A stretch of 23,291 nt of DNA from Deltaproteobacteria bacterium (lineage in GTDB: Bacteria; Desulfobacterota; Desulfuromonadia; Desulfuromonadales; BM103): positions 1 through 23,291 of the forward strand of contig JAGXHL010000067.1 in NCBI GenBank assembly GCA_024636215.1, in the 5' to 3' direction. The translations under genes were made by a program, and so were the position numbers. The notes beneath the pieces were generated by a model. The model worked only from the letters and a program-made list of their open reading frames with translations, made no database searches and had not been told where the DNA came from. Each line of letters begins with the position of its first letter. The stretch's first letter is position 1. Below are positions 1-5,642 of this stretch, piece by piece.

Positions 1-170
1 CTAGCAGTCTGTCGGACTATACGGGCCGAAGCGAAAATTTGGATGTTTGAGAACAGATTTTAGCTCATTTGCAGGTTCATAGCCGTAGCTATGGACCAAA
101 AAGGAGCTGAAATATGGGCCAAACAGCCGAATTTGCAGCCGGCTCATGAATAGTCCGACAGACTGCTAGG
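1..170 (+). repeat. Foldback MITE-like repeat, left copy
   Basis: The element has perfect 20-bp terminal inverted repeats, CTAGCAGTCTGTCGGACTAT at the left end and its reverse complement at 150-169. A further G at 170 suggests the true end is CCTAGCAG, cut by the window edge. The interior holds a 9-bp hairpin around 77-98 (GTTCATAGC/GCTATGGAC, one G-U pair), so most of it can fold back. No reading frame of note is present. The same sequence recurs inverted at the right end of the window with only three mismatches over about 139 bases. Short length, terminal inverted repeats and lack of coding fit a non-autonomous transposable element. The mobilising transposase family cannot be named from here. 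Confidence 0.85.
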
Positions 171-252
171 ACTCGGCATAATGGCGGGTCGATTTTACTC
201 TGCCAAACGATAAAGCTTGTTCAGGGTGACGCATCCAGGAAGGCAAATCGAT

Positions 253-268
253 AAAAGTTGCCGGCAAC
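253..268 (-). terminator. Possible weak terminator after ykgJ-like gene
   Basis: On the minus strand the palindrome GTTGCCGGCAAC lies 5 bases past the stop codon of the cysteine-cluster gene and is followed by TTTTAT. The stem is short (four pairs around a CCGG loop), so this is a weak call. Confidence 0.3.
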
Positions 269-273
269 AACGC

Positions 274-951
274 TCATAACTGCAAGCGGTCCCAATCGAC
301 CTTGTCATAATCCGCCAGCAGGGCCAGAGGGATAAAGGTATCAAGCTCCTGCCGGGGGCTCCCGGTCAAATCTCTGCTGAAACGTCGAAACAGCTCAATC
401 TCCCTGCTGAAAACTTCACGAAACCGCCATCGCAGGATGTCGTCCGGCAAACCTGTCGGATCACCGGAATGTAAGGTACAGGTCGTGCCGTCGAAATCCT
501 CGCCGCTCAGATCGATATTCGGCAGGCCATGTAAACGACAGGTCAGAGGTCTGGCAGAATAAACCAGGCAATTACCCTGTTCATCAAGCAAGGGGCAGGG
601 AGTCAGATCCTCTTCTGGCATTTCCTGCCATTCCAGTTCCGGCAAACCATTCAGCAAAAAGGGGTTCTCAAGCTCCGGCCAGCGGTTTCCAAGTTCCACA
701 AGTCGGGGGCGGCAACGTTCCAGGACCTGGCGGCGGGTCACTGCGGGCAAGGCGGCAAAAGCATCCTTCAGCAACCAGGCATCAAGCAGGGTGATGTCGA
801 ACAAACCTCGACAACATGAACTGCAGCCGCCCCTGCACGCAAGTGAAGTCCCACCAGCCTGCAGACAAGCTGCGAACCAGTCGTCCACTTCACCATACAA
901 ACGGCGGCAGGATTCAAGTATAGACGTCAAATTTTGATTAACAAGAGTCAT
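274..951 (-). CDS. YkgJ-family cysteine-cluster protein (putative Zn/Fe-chelating)
   Basis: This 225-residue protein carries two cysteine clusters typical of the YkgJ/UPF0153 family: C39, C43, C46 and C47 in the CRGGCSSCC segment, then C119, C128 and C138 in a CPLL-NC-TCRLHG arrangement. These are thought to chelate zinc or an iron-sulfur cluster, but the biochemical role of the family is unsettled. No signal peptide or membrane helix is seen, so it is probably cytoplasmic. The ATG at 951 has a modest purine-rich AGGTGA just upstream. It lies downstream of the mshM/mshN-like pair on the same strand, but 134 bases and a likely terminator separate it from them, so it is probably a separate transcript. 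The family call is firm; the function is not. Confidence 0.88.
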   Translation of the reverse strand: MTLVNQNLTSILESCRRLYGEVDDWFAACLQAGGTSLACRGGCSSCCRGLFDITLLDAWLLKDAFAALPAVTRRQVLERCRPRLVELGNRWPELENPFLLNGLPELEWQEMPEEDLTPCPLLDEQGNCLVYSARPLTCRLHGLPNIDLSGEDFDGTTCTLHSGDPTGLPDDILRWRFREVFSREIELFRRFSRDLTGSPRQELDTFIPLALLADYDKVDWDRLQL

Positions 952-1019
952 GATATCACCTGAGGTGGAATCAGCAGGCCATGGAGCGCCCGGTACGGCT
1001 ACAAAAAGTCAGGCAAACC

Positions 1020-1054
1020 AAAAAGTCAGACCCGGCGAAAACGACTGGTCTGAC
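1020..1054 (-). terminator. Rho-independent terminator after mshN-like gene
   Basis: On the minus strand an 8-bp stem (GTCAGACC with GGTCTGAC, 14-base loop) is followed by five T residues. It starts about 31 bases past the stop codon of the mshN-like gene, the expected position for an intrinsic terminator. Confidence 0.6.
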
Positions 1055-1085
1055 CTTAATCCGTACACTATGGACTGTGCTTGAC

Positions 1086-2339
1086 TCAGTTGAGGACTTT
1101 CAAGCGCTTTTGAGCGTAGGCAAGCAGGTCCTTACGCAGGTTATCCGTTTGCAGAGCTTTTTGGTAACACTCGACAGCTTCCTTCTCAAGGCTCTGTCCC
1201 TCGAGAGCTCCACCAAGGCCCACCCAAAAAGCGCCCGTCTGCGGCCAAACGACCAGCAGGTTGCGATAGGTCTGCGCGGCAAGAAAGGGCTCACCCAGAC
1301 GCTGGTAGAGCGAGGCCAGGATGACATGTGCTTCGGGGTCCTCTTCGACCGTGGGCAGTCCGTCGTTGAGCATGACCTTGGTCGCCGCATCGTAATCACC
1401 CTGAGCGGAAAGCAAGCGGGCATAGTTCTTCTTGAAAACCATGTAATCAGGCGCGATCTCCAGACCCTCCGCAAGCAGGTACATGGCTTCACCTTTTTTG
1501 CCGCCCTTTGCAAAGATCCCGACCAATAGTTCTCGAGCCGGCAAATGGCCGGGATAAAGTTCCAGGGTCTCCTGCAAAGACCTCACCGCCAGATTCGTGC
1601 GCTCGCGCTCGTAGGCCCATTTACCGTCGCGATAGGCTTCCTCCGCCATACCGTAAGGAGTCGTCGCCGGAACTCTGCTCGCTCGTTCGATTGCTTTGAC
1701 TTCTGGTGGTGAAACACTCTGACTGCGTATCGCTCCAGGGAGTTCGTCAGGATGCAGTCGTTCCGGCGAGGTTGCCACCGGCTGCGCCGGTGTCGCTTTC
1801 GCTGGTCTGCCGGCAGTCGTGCTCACAGCAGTTTTCACCAACTTGCGCTCAACCGGTTTGGGTGTGGCCGCTCTGACAACCGGGGCTTTTTTTTCGACGG
1901 CAGGCTTGACGCTCGCCACTTTGAGCAGAGGCTTTGTTTGAGCGCCCTGACGAATAGCAGGAGCCGCAGGCTTTGCAAACACGGCTTCATCAACAGAGGA
2001 AGGGGGTGGAGGTTCGGCTTCTCGTTCGGCAAGGCTCAGCTGATCCTGAACCAAGACAGCGCTCGGGGTTTCTTGTGTTGCGGCCTCTTCGACGACGGCT
2101 ACCTGCTGGCTGTCAGCTTTCGGATTCACCGGATCGAAGCCAAACATCATATCAGAGAGCACCCCGGCCATCCACCAGATCAGACCAAGCAGCAGCAATC
2201 CCGCCCCAGCTAACACAACCGGCAAAGGCAGGTAGGGAATTTTCTCCGTCATGCTGCGACGGGGAGGCTTTCGACCTGGTTGGCTGCCAGCATTCTTTTG
2301 TTGCTGCAGGTCACGCAGCACCTGATTGATCAGACTCAT
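1086..2339 (-). CDS. mshN: MshN-like TPR protein, pilus biogenesis
   Basis: The 417-residue protein starts MSLINQVLRDLQQQ, the N-terminal signature of MSHA biogenesis protein MshN. A single membrane helix follows at about residues 34-58 (LPLPVVLAGAGLLLLGLIWW), then a long Pro/Ala/Lys-rich linker (about 75-220). The C-terminal half, from about 230, consists of tetratricopeptide-like repeats (for example NLAVRSLQETLELYPGHLPA and AVECYQKALQTDN). This fits an inner-membrane protein with a periplasmic TPR domain that helps assemble a type IV pilus or MSHA-like machine. The start overlaps the stop of the upstream ATPase gene by four bases (ATGA), so the two are translationally coupled. The other msh genes (mshL, mshE, mshG, pilins) are not in this window. 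The symbol rests on N-terminal resemblance and on the ATPase partner. Confidence 0.8.
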   Translation of the reverse strand: MSLINQVLRDLQQQKNAGSQPGRKPPRRSMTEKIPYLPLPVVLAGAGLLLLGLIWWMAGVLSDMMFGFDPVNPKADSQQVAVVEEAATQETPSAVLVQDQLSLAEREAEPPPPSSVDEAVFAKPAAPAIRQGAQTKPLLKVASVKPAVEKKAPVVRAATPKPVERKLVKTAVSTTAGRPAKATPAQPVATSPERLHPDELPGAIRSQSVSPPEVKAIERASRVPATTPYGMAEEAYRDGKWAYERERTNLAVRSLQETLELYPGHLPARELLVGIFAKGGKKGEAMYLLAEGLEIAPDYMVFKKNYARLLSAQGDYDAATKVMLNDGLPTVEEDPEAHVILASLYQRLGEPFLAAQTYRNLLVVWPQTGAFWVGLGGALEGQSLEKEAVECYQKALQTDNLRKDLLAYAQKRLKVLN

Positions 2340-3256
2340 GAAAAGACCCCCTGCAGCAGGTAGATAACCAGGACAATTTCCAGCACCGTAATAAGACCGA
2401 CAGCAACATAGAATGAGTTCCCGGTCAAAAACGATCGCGAGAGTTTGGTTGCATCTTCGGTATCGTTGCTGGCCATTTTTACATGGGCCAGAGCAACTTC
2501 GCTTTGTCCTTGACCATACGCAACCATCAGGGCCTTGTGACAGAGGATATTGACCAATCTGGGAATACCACGACTTGAACGATAGACGGCATCCAGGGCG
2601 GCTTCATCGAAAAGCTTGCGCCCAGTATGACCGGCCACGCTCAAGCGATGATGAACGTAACCGCTGACCGCAGCACGGTCCAAAGCCGGCAAATCATAGC
2701 TGAAAGTTATGCGTTGTCGAAGTTGTCGCAGATTATCTTTCTCCAGAAGCGCATCCAGTTCGGGTTGGGCGAAGATAACAATCTGCAGAAGTTTCTGTTT
2801 GACCGTCTCCAGATTACTGAGTAGTCGCAAGGCCTCCAGACTCTCCCTCGGCATGGCTTGCGCTTCGTCGATGCAGAGGACAGCTTTCTTGCCGCGCTTG
2901 CGCAAAACCACCAACTGCTCGGTGATCCGTTTAACCAGGTCATGCATGGTTATCCCCTGGGGAACAACGATGTTCAGCTCCTCTGCAAGAGCCTGGTAAA
3001 GTTCGAAGGGAGTCAGTAAAGGATTGGGAAGGTAGGCCGTCTGAAACTCGCTGGCCAGAGCGGCCAACAATTTACGGCACAACAGGGTCTTGCCGGTCCC
3101 GACTTCACCGCTGATCTTGATCAAACCTTCGCCGCTCTGCAACGCGACGAGAAGAACATTCAAAGCCTGTTGATGACCGGTATAATTGTAAAAATAATCG
3201 GGATCAGGCGTCAGCGAGAATGGAGCTTCCCGTAACTTGAAATGTTCCTGATACAT
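2336..3256 (-). CDS. mshM: MshM/ExeA-like AAA ATPase
   Basis: This 306-residue ATPase belongs to the ExeA/GspA-MshM group. It opens with the family's typical MYQEHFKLREAPFSLTPDPD segment, then has a Walker A motif GEVGTGKT at 50-57 and a Walker B motif ending in D130-E131 (AVLCIDEAQ). The segment RLLSNLETVKQKLLQIV and a C-terminal lid complete the AAA fold. A membrane helix sits at about 281-301 (FYVAVGLITVLEIVLVIYLL), which would anchor it in the inner membrane. In ExeA-type systems such ATPases help insert the secretin through peptidoglycan; in MSHA loci the role is inferred by analogy. The ATG at 3256 is preceded by a GAGGGGG Shine-Dalgarno, and a good promoter lies about 50 bases upstream. 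It heads a two-gene operon with the mshN-like gene. Confidence 0.88.
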   Translation of the reverse strand: MYQEHFKLREAPFSLTPDPDYFYNYTGHQQALNVLLVALQSGEGLIKISGEVGTGKTLLCRKLLAALASEFQTAYLPNPLLTPFELYQALAEELNIVVPQGITMHDLVKRITEQLVVLRKRGKKAVLCIDEAQAMPRESLEALRLLSNLETVKQKLLQIVIFAQPELDALLEKDNLRQLRQRITFSYDLPALDRAAVSGYVHHRLSVAGHTGRKLFDEAALDAVYRSSRGIPRLVNILCHKALMVAYGQGQSEVALAHVKMASNDTEDATKLSRSFLTGNSFYVAVGLITVLEIVLVIYLLQGVFS

Positions 3257-3296
3257 GAACCACGCCCCCTCAGGCCAACGATCTTGCCAACCTGTA

Positions 3297-3309
3297 AATA
3301 CTCAGTATT
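3297..3309. promoter_or_regulatory. Operator-like palindrome overlapping mshM -10
   Basis: The 13-base perfect palindrome AATACT-C-AGTATT overlaps the -10 box (3307-3312) of the predicted mshM promoter and extends past the expected start point. Its position would suit a repressor site. No cognate regulator is identifiable in the window. Confidence 0.35.
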
Positions 3310-3336
3310 ATATAGGCTAACATAAAAATAAACCAA
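3307..3336 (-). promoter_or_regulatory. Sigma70-type promoter for mshM-mshN
   Basis: On the minus strand TTGGTT (3331-3336) is followed after 18 bases by a perfect TATAAT (3307-3312). The predicted start lies about 45 bases before the mshM-like ATG. Confidence 0.6.
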
Positions 3337-3400
3337 GAAATAAAGACTTTAGTATTTGCTGAAAATCCAGACTGACGATAAACAAACCAGGAGAAACCCC

Positions 3401-3760
3401 ATGATTCTTGCCGAGCTCGCAGAACACGATGGCCGTGACGGCCGCCGAGCCCATATTGCCGTAAACGGAACCGTTTATGATGTGACCGACAGTCCACACT
3501 GGAAAAATGGCCTGCATCCTCCTGATCATCAAGCCGGCCAGGACCTGACTGAGGAATTATCGAAGGCCCCCCATGTGCGGGCAGTGATCGAGCGCTTCCC
3601 GGTGGTCGGCACTCTTGAAGAAGCCGCAGCGCCAGCCACCAAAGGCAACGGCAAAGACACCGGGGGCAACAGCAAAGGGGCCTGGGGCAACAGCAAAATC
3701 ATCACAGGGGTTATCGTCGCCGCAATCATCCTTGCGCTGGTCATGTTCCTGGCTCTTTAA
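3401..3760 (+). CDS. Cytochrome b5-like heme-binding, tail-anchored protein
   Basis: The 119-residue protein has a compact prokaryotic cytochrome b5-like (heme/steroid-binding) domain at about residues 15-72. It includes VNGTVYDVTDSPHWKNGLH, then HQAGQDLTEEL and APHVRAVIERFPVVG. H39 or H43, with H58, are the likely axial heme ligands. A low-complexity Gly/Asn/Lys linker (about 78-98) leads to one C-terminal hydrophobic helix (about 99-117) ending at the C-terminus. The heme domain would therefore face the cytoplasm on a tail anchor, or the periplasm if the protein is inserted the other way. The ATG at 3401 is chosen over an upstream in-frame start because AGGAG (3389-3393) sits at ideal spacing. 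It is divergent from mshM. The electron partner is unknown. Confidence 0.78.
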   Translation: MILAELAEHDGRDGRRAHIAVNGTVYDVTDSPHWKNGLHPPDHQAGQDLTEELSKAPHVRAVIERFPVVGTLEEAAAPATKGNGKDTGGNSKGAWGNSKIITGVIVAAIILALVMFLAL

Positions 3761-3845
3761 TCACCCGCAGCGACAGACAGAAAAAATCTTTCAGTTGAAC
3801 TTTGCTTGCTTGATTTTTACCTTTGGCTCGGTTATTCTCCGCGCC

Positions 3846-3965
3846 ATGTTACGTTACCTGATCCTATTCGGTGGTATCATCTGGGCGAGCCTGCTCCTTT
3901 TGTCCTGGAGCGGGCCGACTGAAACCGCTGCCCAGCCGACCCCTGTTGTCAAAAGCGCCTCCTGA
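3846..3965 (+). CDS. Small hydrophobic membrane peptide, unknown function
   Basis: This 39-codon frame encodes MLRYLILFGGIIWASLLLLS followed by a short polar Pro/Thr/Ala tail. It is a single N-terminal hydrophobic helix that could be a membrane anchor or a signal-like segment. No Shine-Dalgarno precedes the ATG. A possible promoter (TTGATT, 16 bases, TTATTC) would place the transcript start very near the ATG, so it could be leaderless. It sits 85 bases after the cytochrome b5-like gene on the same strand. I recognise no family, and the frame is short enough to be fortuitous. Confidence 0.4.
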   Translation: MLRYLILFGGIIWASLLLLSWSGPTETAAQPTPVVKSAS

Positions 3966-4007
3966 TCGGGAAGCGCTTTTAAGCTTCTGCATCATTCCCA
4001 GTACCTC

Positions 4008-4079
4008 TGTAACCCATATTCTTTCGCATCTTGCTTGTTCTTTGCCCTGCGCAATCCCTCCGAAATTTTTGGGTTACAG
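4008..4079. repeat. 10-bp inverted repeat downstream of yhcC-like gene
   Basis: CTGTAACCCA (4008-4017) and TGGGTTACAG (4070-4079) are perfect inverted repeats separated by 52 bases. They lie just past the stop of the radical SAM gene on the minus strand. With a two-base bulge the pairing extends a few bases outward. Neither strand has a T-run after it, so it is not a classical terminator. Confidence 0.45.
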
Positions 4080-4097
4080 GTTCCTAGCGACCTTTCG

Positions 4098-5009
4098 TCA
4101 TGCAAGGCAAGAGCAGCCCTGACGCGAGCCGCGTCGAGAAAACTCCGCATCAATGGCATTCAATACTTCCCACTTCTTCAGCGACCAGAGCGGAGCCAGA
4201 AGTTGCGCTCTGGGACCATCTCCGGTCAAACGGTGAATCAGGGTTTCGGGATGCAGGCGCTCGATGCAATCAACCACCAGAGCAACATACTCCTGCATAC
4301 CCATAACTGAAATTTCACCCTCGGCATAAAGATCTCCCAGTGGTGTATGCTGCAGGATATGCAGCAAGTGCAGTTTCACACCATCAACCTGCAAGCGGGC
4401 AAGCACATCCATGGTCTGCAGCATGTCACTGCGGCTTTCACCGGGCAGGCCGAGGATGACATGTACGCAGACCCGCAAACCGCGTGATCTTGCCCCAAGA
4501 AACGCCTCTACAAAGGCCGCGAAATCATGGCCACGCTTTAGCCAGTCAAGGGTTCGATCATGGCTGCTCTGCAGGCCCAATTCCAGCCAGAGGTAGGTTT
4601 TCTCATGATATTCTGTGAGTAGCTCAAGCACTTCGTCAGGAACGCAATCAGGCCGAGTGCCGATCGCCATCCCGACTACCTTCTCAACAGCCAGGGCCTC
4701 ATCATAGAGCGCCCGCAATGCTTCAACCGGAGCAAGCGTATTGGAAAAAGGCTGAAAATAGGCCATGAACCTGGTCGCCTTGTACTTGCGGGTCATAACC
4801 TCCTTGCCCTGTTCAAGCTGTGCGGCAACATTCAACTGACGTTCGATACCAACCGACCCCGAGCCCCCCGGGTCGCAAAAGAGACAACCGGCACCTGTAC
4901 GTCCCCCATTGCGGTTAGGACAACCGAAACCGGCATCAACGGAGATTTTGTGGACACGACCACCGAAATGACTTTTAAGATGACTGGAGAAAAGCTGATA
5001 AGGCTTCAT
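4098..5009 (-). CDS. YhcC-type radical SAM protein (TIGR01212 family)
   Basis: The 303-residue protein matches the YhcC/TIGR01212 radical SAM family: GGRVHKISVDAGFGCPNRNG, then GCLFCDPGGSGS. The predicted [4Fe-4S] ligands are C30, C42 and C45, with the widened spacing usual in this family. Family hallmarks follow, such as YFQPFSNTLAP, GTRPDCVPDEVL, LGLQSSHDRTL and VHVILGLPGESRSDM. It would bind SAM and generate a 5'-deoxyadenosyl radical in the cytoplasm; the substrate is unknown. The ATG at 5009 is preferred because the protein then begins MKPYQLFSSHLKSHFGG, as relatives do. An in-frame TTG at 5021 would add four residues. It is transcribed divergently from the response regulator gene. Confidence 0.87.
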   Translation of the reverse strand: MKPYQLFSSHLKSHFGGRVHKISVDAGFGCPNRNGGRTGAGCLFCDPGGSGSVGIERQLNVAAQLEQGKEVMTRKYKATRFMAYFQPFSNTLAPVEALRALYDEALAVEKVVGMAIGTRPDCVPDEVLELLTEYHEKTYLWLELGLQSSHDRTLDWLKRGHDFAAFVEAFLGARSRGLRVCVHVILGLPGESRSDMLQTMDVLARLQVDGVKLHLLHILQHTPLGDLYAEGEISVMGMQEYVALVVDCIERLHPETLIHRLTGDGPRAQLLAPLWSLKKWEVLNAIDAEFSRRGSRQGCSCLA

Positions 5010-5170
5010 TAATTCAACCAACTCATTTATACCTTTGGGTAAGGCGAAAAGTGAACGGACCGGGCTCCGGGAAGAAGCAACGTGTTGCTGGTTCAGGACT
5101 TACATCAAGACCCACACAAACTATGCCATCTTGTCCTCGCGGGAGCAAGCAGACAAAAGATCAAACAGCA

Positions 5171-5198
5171 TTGCGGAGAAGCGTCAGGTTGGTATAAT
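5171..5198 (+). promoter_or_regulatory. Extended -10 promoter for response regulator
   Basis: TGG-TATAAT (box at 5193-5198) is a consensus extended -10. TTGCGG at 5171-5176 lies 16 bases upstream as a weak -35. The start codon at 5236 is 38 bases past the -10, and AAGGAG fits inside this leader. Confidence 0.55.
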
Positions 5199-5235
5199 GT
5201 ACGGGTTTCTGCCACACCCTTCCAAGGAGCAAATC

Positions 5236-5592
5236 ATGGCGCACCTGTTGGTTGTTGATGATGAAGGTGACATTCGACACCTTTATGCGGCTGAACTTGA
5301 GGATGAGGGTCACAGTGTTGTCACCTGCGGCAACCGCAGCCAAGCGCTGGAGCAATTGCGGCAACAGGATTTCGACCTGATCATCCTCGATATCCAGCTT
5401 GAACAGGAAAGTGGTCTCGAACTCCTGCAGAAGATCGCCCACGAAAGGGAAAAGACGCCCGTGATCCTCTGCACCGCCTACAGTTGCTACAAAGAAGACT
5501 TCTCCTCATGGCTGGCAGACGCCTATGTCGTCAAAAGCTCCAACCTCGACGAACTGAAGAACGAGGTTCGCCGACTACTCGCTCAACCCTGA
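5236..5592 (+). CDS. Single-domain response regulator (CheY-like)
   Basis: This 118-residue protein is a lone receiver domain. The acidic pair D8-D9 (VVDDE), phosphoacceptor D52 (IILDIQL), T80 (ILCTAY) and K100 (VVKSS) are all present. The usual KP after the lysine is KS here. There is no output domain, so it would act by protein contact or in a phosphorelay. ATG 5236 is chosen because AAGGAG (5224-5229) lies 6 bases upstream; longer in-frame versions have no ribosome site and run into the promoter. The next gene, the nucleotidyltransferase fusion, starts 50 bases downstream on the same strand, so they may share a transcript. No histidine kinase lies in the window. Confidence 0.9.
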   Translation: MAHLLVVDDEGDIRHLYAAELEDEGHSVVTCGNRSQALEQLRQQDFDLIILDIQLEQESGLELLQKIAHEREKTPVILCTAYSCYKEDFSSWLADAYVVKSSNLDELKNEVRRLLAQP

Positions 5593-5642
5593 CATCTTTA
5601 CCAAAGAAGATCAAAACAGACATTCATTTCAAGGAGACTTCA

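Noticed and set aside
981..1529. 182-codon open frame on the plus strand
   Set aside because: It is antisense to the TPR region of the mshN-like gene and runs through its terminator.
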